A DNA stretch of 64,000 bases. Source: an uncultured Eudoraea sp. GTDB taxonomy: Bacteria; Bacteroidota; Bacteroidia; Flavobacteriales; Flavobacteriaceae. Position 1 is the first letter of the stretch. Each line of letters opens with the position of its first letter. Under the pieces are notes generated by a model. That model saw only the letters and a list, made by a program, of their open reading frames with translations. It was not told the DNA's origin and searched no databases. The translations under genes and the position numbers were made by a program. Below, piece by piece: positions 8,511 through 17,704 of this stretch. The stretch lies in contig NZ_CAMYKG010000004.1 of the NCBI RefSeq assembly GCF_947258925.1, positions 121,273-185,272 of the forward strand, in the 5' to 3' direction.

Positions 8511-9101
8511 ATGACCTTATCTATAGTAGCATACGGGGACCCGGTTTTAAGAAAAAAAGGGAAACCAATAGACAAAGACTTCCCCCAATTAAAGGAATTA
8601 ATTGCCAACATGTGGGAAACCATGTATAACGCAAACGGTGTTGGATTGGCCGCACCGCAGATTGGACTTCCTATTAGACTTTTTATTGTGGATACAGCTC
8701 CTTTTGCCGACGACGAAGAATTGACTGAAGAAGAACAGGAGAAACTAAAAAACTTTAAAAAAGTATTTATTAATCCTGTAATTGAGGAAGAAACAGGAAC
8801 AAACTGGGCCTTTAATGAAGGTTGTCTCAGTATACCTGATATTCGAGAGGATGTTAGCCGCAAAGATACGATTGAAATCAGCTATTTGGATGAAAACTTC
8901 AATGCAAACAAAGCATCTTATGATGGACTTCTGGCAAGAGTAATACAGCATGAGTATGACCATATTGAAGGAATACTATTTACGGACAAACTCTCCAGCT
9001 TGAAAAAAAGGTTGCTTAAGGGGAAGCTAACCAATATTTCAAAAGGTAAAATCAATGTGGATTATAAAATGCGATTTCCGGACTTAAGAAAAGCGCGTTA
9101 A
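8511..9101 (+). CDS. def: Peptide deformylase
   Basis: Removes the N-formyl group from nascent proteins. All three metal/catalytic motifs are present: GVGLAAPQIG near residue 45, EGCLSI near 105 (the cysteine ligand), and HEYDH near 146 with the second histidine pair and catalytic glutamate replaced by the usual QHEYDHIEG form. At 196 residues it has the usual Bacteroidota length, with an acidic insert (residues 67-80) between motifs one and two. It follows ruvX by a single base, so they share a transcript. Confidence 0.96.
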   Translation: MTLSIVAYGDPVLRKKGKPIDKDFPQLKELIANMWETMYNANGVGLAAPQIGLPIRLFIVDTAPFADDEELTEEEQEKLKNFKKVFINPVIEEETGTNWAFNEGCLSIPDIREDVSRKDTIEISYLDENFNANKASYDGLLARVIQHEYDHIEGILFTDKLSSLKKRLLKGKLTNISKGKINVDYKMRFPDLRKAR

Positions 9102-9151
9102 AAAGGCAAAATATATTTATAAAGTGATCATTTTATTTTATTAAGAAATTT

Positions 9152-9589
9152 ATGAATTTAGATAAAATACTATCAATTGGCGGTAAACCCGGCCTTTACA
9201 AAATGCTTACCCAAACCAGGACAGGTCTTGTTGCTGAATCGTTGTTGGATAATAAAAAAGTAACGGTGAGTATGAGCAGCAATGTAAGTGTACTATCCGA
9301 AATTGCTATTTATACCTTGGAGGAGGAACTTCCTCTCAGAGAAGTATTTCATAAAATACAAATCAAGGAAGATGGAGGTAAAACCTCTGTTAAGCATAAA
9401 GATGACAAATTAGTTCTTGAGGAGTATTTTTTTGAAGTATTGCCTAATTATGATGAAGACCGGGTATATGTAAGTGATATCAAAAAAATTATACAGTGGT
9501 ATAACATTTTGATAGATCATGGAATCACAGATTTTACTTTACCAGAAGAAGATTCGGATAAAAAAGTGAAAGAAGAAAAGGAAGAATAG
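9152..9589 (+). CDS. DUF5606 protein
   Basis: A 145-residue cytoplasmic protein of the Bacteroidota DUF5606 family, recognised by its opening (LDKILSIGGKPGLYKM), the LSEIAIYT segment and the C-terminal VYVSDIKKIIQWYN region. No catalytic motif is visible; the tail (from about residue 130) is charged and low in complexity. It lies 50 bp after def in the same direction, an arrangement suggesting co-expression with translation or RNA functions. The molecular function is unknown. Confidence 0.85.
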   Translation: MNLDKILSIGGKPGLYKMLTQTRTGLVAESLLDNKKVTVSMSSNVSVLSEIAIYTLEEELPLREVFHKIQIKEDGGKTSVKHKDDKLVLEEYFFEVLPNYDEDRVYVSDIKKIIQWYNILIDHGITDFTLPEEDSDKKVKEEKEE

Positions 9590-9599
9590 ATTTTTACAA

Positions 9600-11216
9600 C
9601 TAATCTTTCTTGATGGATTTATATGTAAACTTACTTTCCTTCCAATCAATTAAGTTGGATCTATAAAACTTCACGTCCATTCTGTCCATATAGGGCGCCT
9701 GGTTTGCAAGGCGAACTTTGAAGTTGTCCCAATTTCTATTTTCTTCAGTACTCCAGCTTAATTCGGAATAACCTATTACTCTCGGAAATGCCAAATATTC
9801 CAATTCATCAATATTGCTAATTGTTTCTGACCAAAGGGGTGCTTCCACACCTAGAATATTCTCATTTGGAATACCTGCATAACCTTCGGGAGTCCATATA
9901 TATGCCGTATCTACAGGAATATATGCCGCCCAATGGAGGCCGTATTTGGAAAGAGTGTCGTATTGCATATCTAAATATGCCTTGGAGGCAGGTGAAAGAA
10001 TAACTTTCATGCCTTTTTCAACCGCTGCTTTGGCATTTTCTGTACTGGCCCAAAATTGAGCTATGGAAGTACTATCTATATCTGCGGTTGCAACTTCATC
10101 CCACCCAATCATTTGTTTTCCATATTTCTGAACGATCTTTTCTACTCTATTGACAAAAAATTTATAATCATTCTTTTTGGTTACATGGCTTTCATCTCCA
10201 CCAATATGGAAATAAGGGCCAGGTGTTATCGCGGAGACCTCCCGAACCACATCATCAATAAAAGCATAGACCGTATCCTTCCTCGCATCGAAAGTGCTAA
10301 ATCCTACGGAGGTTCCCTCATACAATTTGGGAGTTTTACCATTTCCATTTAGGATGGGATAGGAAACTGAAGCTGCGTTCGTATGTCCCGGCATATCAAT
10401 TTCCGGGACTATCATCATATATCTTTGTTGTGCATAGGAAACAATGTCTTTATAATCCTCCTGTGTATAGAAACCGCCAGCTTCCCCTCCAACTTCTGTG
10501 CTGCCTCCAACTTCTGTCAGCTTTGGCCATGAATTGATTTCTATCCGCCAGCCCTGGTCGTCTGTCAGATGCAGATGTAGTACATTTATTTTATAATAAG
10601 CGAGGATATCAATATATTTTTTAACATCTTCAACACTGAAAAAATGCCGGGCAACATCTAACATAGAACCCCGGTATTCAAAATTAGGTTTATCTGAAAT
10701 TTTACCGCTTGGTATGGGCCATAGGGGTAATTCTGCCAGGGAATCGTTACTGGTTTCCGGAATGAGCTGTCTAATGGTCTGTACACCACGAAATGCTCCT
10801 TCGGCAGTTTTGGAATTTAGTATGATAGAGTCTTTGGAAATATATAATTCATAGGCCTCTCGTCCCCCTAGTGCATCGCTATCCGATTGATTAATATAGA
10901 TCATTCGGTTTACCTTTCCTGCATCTGTTTGATTTACTGCCAGCCTTAAATTTGTTTTTGATTTTATCTTTTCGGCCAGAAATAAACCTACCTCTTCAAA
11001 ACTTTTGTCGGATTGTGATGTGAAGATTGCTGTAGTATGATCTAAGCCAAAGGCACTATGAGTAGGAACTATCTTAAGGGGTTTTGGAATGAGATTTTCG
11101 GTACTTAGGTCCGTTGGCGGAAAGTTTATTTCTTTCATTTTTTTATCCTGACACTGTATAAATAATACAATAACTGAAAGGAGAACCAGAGATTTTAAAA
11201 GTGTTGATTTTATCAT
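9600..11216 (-). CDS. GH20 beta-N-acetylhexosaminidase lipoprotein
   Basis: Exported exo-hexosaminidase that removes terminal GlcNAc or GalNAc by substrate-assisted catalysis. A lipoprotein signal ends at C22 (hydrophobic run then FIQC). Residues 40-175 form the GH20b N-terminal domain and from about 178 the catalytic TIM barrel, with H-x-G-G-D-E at 337-342 (D341 polarises the acetamido group, E342 is the acid/base). D219-D220 and the W-rich C-terminal part are also typical. It is the last gene of a five-gene minus-strand run; the SGNH hydrolase ends 12 bp upstream. Natural substrate (chitin oligomers, peptidoglycan fragments or glycans) cannot be decided. Confidence 0.92.
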   Translation of the reverse strand: MIKSTLLKSLVLLSVIVLFIQCQDKKMKEINFPPTDLSTENLIPKPLKIVPTHSAFGLDHTTAIFTSQSDKSFEEVGLFLAEKIKSKTNLRLAVNQTDAGKVNRMIYINQSDSDALGGREAYELYISKDSIILNSKTAEGAFRGVQTIRQLIPETSNDSLAELPLWPIPSGKISDKPNFEYRGSMLDVARHFFSVEDVKKYIDILAYYKINVLHLHLTDDQGWRIEINSWPKLTEVGGSTEVGGEAGGFYTQEDYKDIVSYAQQRYMMIVPEIDMPGHTNAASVSYPILNGNGKTPKLYEGTSVGFSTFDARKDTVYAFIDDVVREVSAITPGPYFHIGGDESHVTKKNDYKFFVNRVEKIVQKYGKQMIGWDEVATADIDSTSIAQFWASTENAKAAVEKGMKVILSPASKAYLDMQYDTLSKYGLHWAAYIPVDTAYIWTPEGYAGIPNENILGVEAPLWSETISNIDELEYLAFPRVIGYSELSWSTEENRNWDNFKVRLANQAPYMDRMDVKFYRSNLIDWKESKFTYKSIKKD

Positions 11217-11227
11217 TATTTCAATTT

Positions 11228-11875
11228 TTATTGAACAAATTTCTTAATTACCCGATACCATAACTCGTAGCCTTTTGAGTTAAGATGAAGGCCGTCCTCG
11301 ATAAAAATATCCTGCTTCAATTTCTTTCCTTCCAGCATGATATCCCATATATAGGCGTAATCGAGATTGGTTTCATTGTCACATAACTTTTTAAACTTTC
11401 GATTGAGTCTTTTATACTTACCTTTTAAATTCCAGCGGGCTAAGCTGGGTTTAGCAGAAATAATCACAATCTGCGTGCTAGGTTTGGTTTTCCTGATTTT
11501 GGATATTATCTGTTTCGTCACAGAAATGATTTCCTTGGGCTTTTTCTTGTCATTAATGTCATTATCGCCCTCATAGATAAAAACTTTATAAGGATTGTAT
11601 TGTGTGATCAATTCATTGGTATAAGCTAATAAATCAGAGGCTTGTGAACCTCCAAATCCGGAATTAATTATCTGTTGATCGGGGAAAAGTTCCTCGAGAT
11701 TGTTCCAAAACCTAATGCTTGAGCTGCCTGTAAAAACCACAGTCTCCTTGTTGCTATCCCAGATCGTATCATACTTCTTCTGAATACCCAGCACCTCTTC
11801 ATGAAAGCGGGAGGGATCCTGTGAAATCGCAGTCAGATTTGTTAACAAAAAGAATACAATAAAATGAAATCGCAT
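11228..11875 (-). CDS. SGNH/GDSL-family hydrolase, exported
   Basis: 215 residues with an N-terminal signal peptide (cleavage near residue 19). The SGNH blocks are visible: the nucleophile block TGSSSIRFW near 49-57, the glycine block GFGGS near 73-77, the asparagine block GDNDIND near 103-109, and D193-x-x-H196 for the catalytic pair. This is the subgroup often annotated as GDSL lipase/acylhydrolase; carbohydrate esterase activity (deacetylation of sugars) is plausible given the adjacent GH20 gene, but that is inference from context. It lies in a run with the neighbouring hydrolases, 25-30 bp apart. Confidence 0.85.
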   Translation of the reverse strand: MRFHFIVFFLLTNLTAISQDPSRFHEEVLGIQKKYDTIWDSNKETVVFTGSSSIRFWNNLEELFPDQQIINSGFGGSQASDLLAYTNELITQYNPYKVFIYEGDNDINDKKKPKEIISVTKQIISKIRKTKPSTQIVIISAKPSLARWNLKGKYKRLNRKFKKLCDNETNLDYAYIWDIMLEGKKLKQDIFIEDGLHLNSKGYELWYRVIKKFVQ

Positions 11876-11899
11876 AGTTTAAAAGAAAGCAAGATACTT

Positions 11900-12400
11900 T
11901 TAATTGGATAAATGTTCAACAATTTTTAGATAATAGGAATGGGCCCTTTCCTCAGAAAAGTGATCCAAAACAAATACATAAAATGAAAAAAGCATTAAGG
12001 CAATACCAATTGCCCGGACAGCAGGCGCATGTGATAAAACTAAACATAGCATTCCTAAAATCATAACTCCAAAAACTATTTTTTGGGTTATTGGGTACCA
12101 CTTTATAAAATCTTCAGTACGTTTTTTTTCCTGCTTCATAAATTTTTGTTGATTTTCTTTAAATTGTATTTCGTACTGAGGGATTCGTTTTTGATTAGTA
12201 TTTATTAGATAGATTCCAATGCTAATGGTTAGTATAGCGACTATAAGTAGCGGTACAAACATGGCCCGAGCTCCTGGGGTACTACCCCATTTAAAATAGG
12301 CGAGGCTTATTAATAGTATACAACTCCCAAATAATAGGCTCATCTTGCCTTCAAAAACTTCACCTTTACACCAGTTTAATGAATCATTAATCAATTCCAT
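11900..12400 (-). CDS. Membrane protein of unknown function
   Basis: 166 residues with four likely membrane segments: about 22-38, 46-64, 105-122 and 127-146. Between the second and third lies a charged stretch (about 66-100) rich in K, E and Q that probably faces the cytoplasm. No motif I recognise. It sits between the alpha/beta hydrolase and the SGNH hydrolase, 22-25 bp from each, so it is very likely co-transcribed. Confidence 0.7.
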   Translation of the reverse strand: MELINDSLNWCKGEVFEGKMSLLFGSCILLISLAYFKWGSTPGARAMFVPLLIVAILTISIGIYLINTNQKRIPQYEIQFKENQQKFMKQEKKRTEDFIKWYPITQKIVFGVMILGMLCLVLSHAPAVRAIGIALMLFSFYVFVLDHFSEERAHSYYLKIVEHLSN

Positions 12401-12422
12401 TTTTATCTACCATTAGTTAAGC

Positions 12423-13295
12423 TTATTCCATATTTTGGGAAATTGTTAGTCCTTCGGCTACTGCCCAATCGTAAAATCTCGAGATCCAATTGTCTGAAGG
12501 TAATTGTTGCTTTTTCATACCAAAACCATGCCCTCCTTTGGCATACATATGCAGGCCTACGGTCTTCCCGGAATTTAAATAAGAAGAATAAAGTTCAATA
12601 CTTCCGCCTGCCAAACCCAATGGATCATCAGTAGCGCAGATAATCAACATGGGTGGAGCATCATCAGGGCACTCTGAAACAGGCATTGCGGTAGTCCAGG
12701 GATATACAGGAACCAGGAAATCCGGTCTGTTTTCTGCCGAATAATTATAGCTTACCCCCATAGTTACAGCCCCTCCTGCTGAAAACCCCATAAACCCGAT
12801 TTTTTTTGGATCAACACCCAGGGATTCGGCATTCTTTCTAACATAAGAAACCGCTGTCAATCCGTCCTCAACGGACAAAGGCAATACCGGAGCTACATTT
12901 TCAATAATTCTTTCCCCTACCTGCATCACTTCCTTTACACCGTCTTCTCCCGTGGGAACTAATCTATATTTTAAAACAAAAGCCGTTATTCCTTTTTGGT
13001 TTAACCATTCAGCCACTTCATTACCTTCACTATTAATACTTAAGGCGTATAGCCCACCTCCAGGAGCAATAATAACCGATGTCCCATTGGCTATAGCTGC
13101 TTCAGGTCTAAATACCTGCATGCTTGGTTTGGAAACATTGGTTACAACCTGGGTCTTCCAGATATCTGAAAAATATTCCTTTTCAGCACCTATCCACTCA
13201 ACTGATACATTTGGTTCGTAAGGTAGCTCAATAATTTCCTGTGAATAGAAAATTCCAATTTGTAAAATGCATAGTGCGGTGATAAAAGATTTCAT
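12423..13295 (-). CDS. Exported alpha/beta hydrolase (esterase)
   Basis: 290 residues with a signal peptide (residues 1-18). The oxyanion-hole motif APGGG is at 77-81, the nucleophile elbow GFSAGG places the serine at 172, and D224 and H256 complete the triad. The arrangement matches the xylan-esterase/BD-FAE-like branch of secreted Bacteroidota esterases (also annotated as dienelactone-hydrolase or S9-like). It probably releases acyl groups from polysaccharides or other exported substrates; the substrate is unknown. It is the second gene of the minus-strand hydrolase run. Confidence 0.85.
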   Translation of the reverse strand: MKSFITALCILQIGIFYSQEIIELPYEPNVSVEWIGAEKEYFSDIWKTQVVTNVSKPSMQVFRPEAAIANGTSVIIAPGGGLYALSINSEGNEVAEWLNQKGITAFVLKYRLVPTGEDGVKEVMQVGERIIENVAPVLPLSVEDGLTAVSYVRKNAESLGVDPKKIGFMGFSAGGAVTMGVSYNYSAENRPDFLVPVYPWTTAMPVSECPDDAPPMLIICATDDPLGLAGGSIELYSSYLNSGKTVGLHMYAKGGHGFGMKKQQLPSDNWISRFYDWAVAEGLTISQNME

Positions 13296-13326
13296 AAATG
13301 GAGTAAATAGAGTTAGTTGTCTTTTT

Positions 13327-14577
13327 TTAGTTTTTATCTACCAAGGCCTGATAAACAAATTGCCTCAACTTGATGCTGTAGTAATTGCTGTATGGTTGAA
13401 CCTGTGTTAGTAAGATAGCAACAAGATCTTCTTTGGGGTCAATAAAAAAGTAGGTACAATAGGCTCCGCTCCAATAATATTGACCTTCTGAACCAAGAAC
13501 TTTACTTTTGGCCACATCTGTTGTTATACCAAAACCAAGACCAAATCCCTGTCCGGGTGAACTTTCATCAAATAATTTACCGACTTGATTCATTGTCATT
13601 AATTCTATGGTCTTGGGGCTTAAAAAACGTTTACCGTTAGCGCTGCCACCATTGAGAATCATTTGACAAAATTTCATATAGTCATCTACCGTCGAAAAAA
13701 GGCCATGAGTTCCCCCATAGACCATATTCCCCTTAGTGGGGAGTTGTTTTTCGGAATTCACCAATTTGCCTTCCTCGTCGATGTTATGCACGGGAACCCA
13801 TCTGTCCTGATCATTTGTAGGGATATTATAGCCTGTATCGTTCATTTCTAACGGATCAAATAGTCTTATTTGCAAAAACTCAGAAGTAGTTATTCCTGAA
13901 AAATGTTCAATTAAAAGAGCCAGAACATCAGGGGAAGCACTATAATACCATTGCTCTCCGGGTTGTCCTATGAGGGGTAAACTAACCAGGGTATTAACTC
14001 TACTTTCAAGAGATGCCTGAGGTTCAAAATACAAGGCCTGTGCAATTTCATTGTCCAGAGTAGTACCCCCAAGGCCATGCGAAAAACCAGCCGTATGGGT
14101 CAGAAGTTGATGTATTGTGATTTCAGACTTTAAGGGTTCCGTAGGACCATCTTTACCTTCATTAACATCGGTAGATACCCGAATATCTTTAAATTTTGGT
14201 AGATATTTTGAAACAGGATCAGTTAGTAAGAAATGACCTTCTTCATATAACATTAAAAATGCAGCGGAGACAATTGGTTTGGTCATGGACATAATATGAA
14301 ATATGTCATCGGTTTGCATTGATTTTTTTGCCTCTAAACTACTATACCCCAAAGCCGCTTTATGCACTACTTGTCCGTTCCGATAAATAAAAGAAACAGC
14401 CCCCGGTAACCGACCTTCATTTATTTCTCTGTTCAAAAAATCAACATACCTGTTAAGGCGTATTTCTGAGAATCCGGCAGTGACATCTTTGGAATTATGT
14501 GATGTCTGGCCATAAGCGGTTACATTGAAAATACATAAGAGCAGAATTGCAAGTAAGCGATGCCAGTAGTTTTTCAT
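13327..14577 (-). CDS. Serine hydrolase of the class C beta-lactamase family
   Basis: A periplasmic or exported penicillin-binding-protein-like hydrolase. I start it at the ATG at 14577 because it is followed directly by a signal peptide ending near residue 23; the open frame reaches 14682, but the extra 35 residues look unlike a leader. The SxxK motif (S97-M-T-K100) and the YxS-type second motif (YYSAS, replacing YxN) are present. Such proteins are most often esterases or D-amino-acid amidases, not true resistance beta-lactamases. It is the first gene of the five-gene run and diverges from the DUF1080 gene. Confidence 0.85.
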   Translation of the reverse strand: MKNYWHRLLAILLLCIFNVTAYGQTSHNSKDVTAGFSEIRLNRYVDFLNREINEGRLPGAVSFIYRNGQVVHKAALGYSSLEAKKSMQTDDIFHIMSMTKPIVSAAFLMLYEEGHFLLTDPVSKYLPKFKDIRVSTDVNEGKDGPTEPLKSEITIHQLLTHTAGFSHGLGGTTLDNEIAQALYFEPQASLESRVNTLVSLPLIGQPGEQWYYSASPDVLALLIEHFSGITTSEFLQIRLFDPLEMNDTGYNIPTNDQDRWVPVHNIDEEGKLVNSEKQLPTKGNMVYGGTHGLFSTVDDYMKFCQMILNGGSANGKRFLSPKTIELMTMNQVGKLFDESSPGQGFGLGFGITTDVAKSKVLGSEGQYYWSGAYCTYFFIDPKEDLVAILLTQVQPYSNYYSIKLRQFVYQALVDKN

Positions 14578-14865
14578 CATTATTGTTTTAAAGGTCATTA
14601 AATATAAAAGTTTAAGTTGGTAAACTGAAGTTTTATCTGGTTTTGTCTGTGTCGTTAGGGGGATTATTTCAATTCTATACATAATTTTATCAGATATAGC
14701 ATGGTATATTTATTTAATAAGCTCAATCACCAATTATTTGCATTGCAGTTTCATAATTACCGCTATTTTAAAAATGATTCGTGTACATCACACTTTTTTG
14801 AGCGCGATTTTTGGGTGACTAAAAATATTTTTATATCATTATTACCTGTATTAATAGATGTAATT

Positions 14866-15444
14866 ATGTTTAAGAGAGTGACATTTATAGGCTGCTTAGG
14901 AATACTCCTGTTTCTTAATGCCTGCAAAACAAATGAAAGTAACGGAGAAGCTATTTTTGTTGAAGATTCGGACTCCTGGTTTCAGGAGGGAAGTGCTTCC
15001 TGGAAGTATGACGGGGATCAGCTGGTGGGTACCTCATTAGGTGGTTCGGGCTTTGTAATGACAACCAAGGAATATAAGAATTTTATAATTACACTGGAGT
15101 TTTATCCGGATGCAGGAATTAACTCGGGAATTTTTGTTAGGTGTAAGGGGAAGTCAATTTCAAACAGGGATTGTTATGAGATGAATATTTGGGATAATCA
15201 TCCAGATCAGGAATCAAGAACCGGGTCTATTGTCACACGTAGCAAACCCCTGATACAAGTAGAAACCATTGGGAAGTGGAACACTTATAAAATCAGTTGC
15301 GAAAACAACCATATTCGCACCTGGATCAATGGCCAATTAACCGCCGATATTATCGACGATGATTTGACAGAGGGTTATATTGCACTACAGGCATCTGAAC
15401 CGGGGAGAATAAGGTTTCGAAATGTTAGAATTCAGAACCTTTAA
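14866..15444 (+). CDS. DUF1080 (3-keto-disaccharide hydrolase) lipoprotein
   Basis: The frame opens at 14701, but a classic lipoprotein signal (hydrophobic run ending LNAC) begins at the ATG at 14866; I use that start (192 residues, lipidated Cys at about residue 19). The rest is one concanavalin-like DUF1080 domain: WKYDGDQLVG, FIITLEFYPDAGINSGIFVR and the final GRIRFRNVRIQ are characteristic. Members are exported proteins of sugar metabolism, some with 3-keto-glycoside hydrolase activity. It diverges from the serine hydrolase run. Functional assignment beyond the family is inference. Confidence 0.85.
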   Translation: MFKRVTFIGCLGILLFLNACKTNESNGEAIFVEDSDSWFQEGSASWKYDGDQLVGTSLGGSGFVMTTKEYKNFIITLEFYPDAGINSGIFVRCKGKSISNRDCYEMNIWDNHPDQESRTGSIVTRSKPLIQVETIGKWNTYKISCENNHIRTWINGQLTADIIDDDLTEGYIALQASEPGRIRFRNVRIQNL

Positions 15445-15541
15445 GATATATGTTAAACTTAACGACGAATGCAGGGTCTTAAAAACAGATAGAATTTTTC
15501 AGCGAATAAGTATTATCATCAGTAGAGCGTATAAAATTGAT

Positions 15542-17551
15542 TTATTCGTCCTGTGAAGCTTCGGCCCCCTCACTTTCTGCCTCTTTTTCTTCCTTAATAA
15601 GATTATGTTGCATTATGTTCAGATTTTTCAACTTTGCTTTCCATGTCGCTAAGGTATCTTTCTGACGATCAATGTTCTTTATAACCTCTTTCACAAGCGG
15701 ATTGTCTCCCGAAGTATCTGAGAAGAAGAGTAAATTGTTTTCTAATTGGCGAATTTCATTTAAACTTTCATCAATCTTTCTTCGAATGAATGTTCGCTCA
15801 TTGATGAGTGCTCTTTCATTGTCAGCATTAGCAAGTTTTTTAAGTTTATCACCATATTTCATTAACTCTGACTCCTGCTTGCTGACCCCCAATTTTTTGA
15901 AAATAGCATCCAGGATAGTATTAAACTTGGCATTTATATTTTTCTTATTATAAGGTACTCTGCCATAGGATTTCCATTCTTCAATCAAAGACTTTATTGA
16001 GGCCAGATCCTTTTTATTATCACCAGTTAATTCAAATGCTTTTAGTTTTTCCAGACATGCAGATTTCTTATCATAGTTTGCAGATTCTTCTTTATAAGCT
16101 TTGTTCTTAATTGCATGCAGCCTGTCAAAATAATGATTGCAGGCGTTTTTGAAATCATTCCATATTTTATCAGAATACTTACGTGGAACATGACCAATGG
16201 TTTTCCATTCCCGCTGAATTCTTTTCATTTCGGAAGTGGTCTTATCCCAGTCTTCACTGTCTTTCAAAGAGAGGGCCAGATTCAGAAGTTCCCTTTTCTT
16301 CTCCAGATTATCATGCTGATCCTTTTTGAGTTTTTTATAATAAGCGTTCTTATTTCTGTTAAAAGCCCGAACTGCTTCTTTAAATTCTGCCCAGGTTTGT
16401 TCGTTTACATTTTGGGGTACTTTTCCCGCTTTAAAGAACGCCTCACGCTGTTCCTCTATCTTTCTTATCTGTTGTTGAAGGTCCTTATGATTATTTGAAA
16501 TATGTGAACCTATTTCAATAATCTTTTGAATGATGACTTTTTTCTTTTCCAGGTTTTTCTCATACACTTTGTCAAGATCCTTATAATAATCTTGTCTTCT
16601 TTGGTGCATGACCTTAGTGGCATTGCTAAATCTCTCCCAGATTTCTTCCCTATGTTCTTTACCAACAGGACCTATATCCTCTTTCCAAACTTTATGAAGT
16701 GTTTGTAACTCCCTAAACGCTTTATTTAGGTCTTCTTCTTCAGCCAAGGCTTCGGCACGTTCAGCAAGTTTGACCTTTTCCTCAAGATTATGTTTAAAAT
16801 CCAGATCCCTTAGTTCCCTGTTGAGATGCAGGAAATCGTAAAAAATCTCAATATGGTGATGGTAAGTTCTCCAAACGTCATTATAGTTATTTCTGGGAAT
16901 TGGGCCTGCATTGCGCCATCTCTGTTGTAAATCTTTAAAATTTTTATATGTAGTGTTGATGTCTTCTTCAACATTTACCAAACCTTTGAGCTCTTCAATA
17001 ATTTCCAGTCTGTTTGCAAGGTTTTGGTGGAGGTTTTGCTCAAGGTTTTTATAATATGCATTTCTTTTTTCACGGTATTCAGCATAAACTTCATTGAATT
17101 GCCGCTTGGTAACCGAATTATATTTGAAGTCAATTTCGTTACCACCTTTACTCACGAAATCTTCCTTTTTATGATCTAAGAATTCTACAAACTTTAAGTC
17201 AAATTCATGTTTTATTGCATCAACATGTTTTTTGATGGCCTGAACTTTCTCATTTTTAACTAATTTTTGTAGTTCCCCAACAAGATTTTCAAGCGACATG
17301 GAGTGGTAGTCAAGGATAGGGATGAAATGCCGATGATGATTGTCTTTGTCTTCTGCATCTTCAGCGTTCGATTTATCTATTTCTTCATGAACATCCTCTT
17401 TAACGACTTCCTCATTTTTGGGCGCGCTGACATCCTCGGGATTATTCTTTATTTCAGTGCTTTTCTCTGCTCCTTTTTTGGATTCAGTAGTTTCTGAATT
17501 TTCTTCTCCCTCTACAGTATCCTGTAGTTTATGATCTTTATTTTCCAACAT
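15542..17551 (-). CDS. DUF349 repeat protein
   Basis: A large charged cytoplasmic protein (669 residues from the chosen start) made of about five tandem DUF349 helical repeats, each with the pattern F-x-x-L-x-x-x-W-K/R-x-x-G-x-x/P followed by a W-x-x-F segment; the N-terminal 100 residues are a low-complexity acidic tail. I start at the ATG 17551; the longer frame (17605) begins with residues lacking family character. The gene has a complete upstream promoter at 17618-17648. It lies 100 bp downstream of aroE. The molecular role is unknown. Confidence 0.85.
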   Translation of the reverse strand: MLENKDHKLQDTVEGEENSETTESKKGAEKSTEIKNNPEDVSAPKNEEVVKEDVHEEIDKSNAEDAEDKDNHHRHFIPILDYHSMSLENLVGELQKLVKNEKVQAIKKHVDAIKHEFDLKFVEFLDHKKEDFVSKGGNEIDFKYNSVTKRQFNEVYAEYREKRNAYYKNLEQNLHQNLANRLEIIEELKGLVNVEEDINTTYKNFKDLQQRWRNAGPIPRNNYNDVWRTYHHHIEIFYDFLHLNRELRDLDFKHNLEEKVKLAERAEALAEEEDLNKAFRELQTLHKVWKEDIGPVGKEHREEIWERFSNATKVMHQRRQDYYKDLDKVYEKNLEKKKVIIQKIIEIGSHISNNHKDLQQQIRKIEEQREAFFKAGKVPQNVNEQTWAEFKEAVRAFNRNKNAYYKKLKKDQHDNLEKKRELLNLALSLKDSEDWDKTTSEMKRIQREWKTIGHVPRKYSDKIWNDFKNACNHYFDRLHAIKNKAYKEESANYDKKSACLEKLKAFELTGDNKKDLASIKSLIEEWKSYGRVPYNKKNINAKFNTILDAIFKKLGVSKQESELMKYGDKLKKLANADNERALINERTFIRRKIDESLNEIRQLENNLLFFSDTSGDNPLVKEVIKNIDRQKDTLATWKAKLKNLNIMQHNLIKEEKEAESEGAEASQDE

Positions 17552-17617
17552 TTTATTTAATGTTTCAAGAGATCTGCCCGACCCTTTATGGCACGGAGCT
17601 AGCAATATCTATAATAG

Positions 17618-17648
17618 CAAAGGTAATCAAACTAGTTTTATGCGTCAA
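17618..17648 (-). promoter_or_regulatory. Promoter of the DUF349 gene
   Basis: On the minus strand TTG (17648-17646), a 20-nt spacer and TACCTTTG (17625-17618) match the Bacteroidota consensus at both boxes. This gives a leader of about 60 nt to the ATG at 17551 and makes the DUF349 gene separable from aroE. Confidence 0.65.
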
Positions 17649-17704
17649 TTATTACCTTAATGATTATATGGTAAACGTACATGGAAATCCCGGATTTTCG
17701 AATT

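Noticed and set aside
8492..8863. 123-codon minus-strand frame across ruvX end and def
   Set aside because: Overlaps the conserved def motifs on the other strand; serine-rich shadow.
13327..14577. True class C beta-lactamase giving resistance
   Set aside because: The SxxK motif is present but the second motif is YxS rather than YxN, and the gene sits with esterases; a general serine hydrolase is more likely.
16115..16498. 127-codon plus-strand frame inside the DUF349 gene
   Set aside because: Antisense to repetitive helical coding sequence, which often gives hydrophobic shadow frames.
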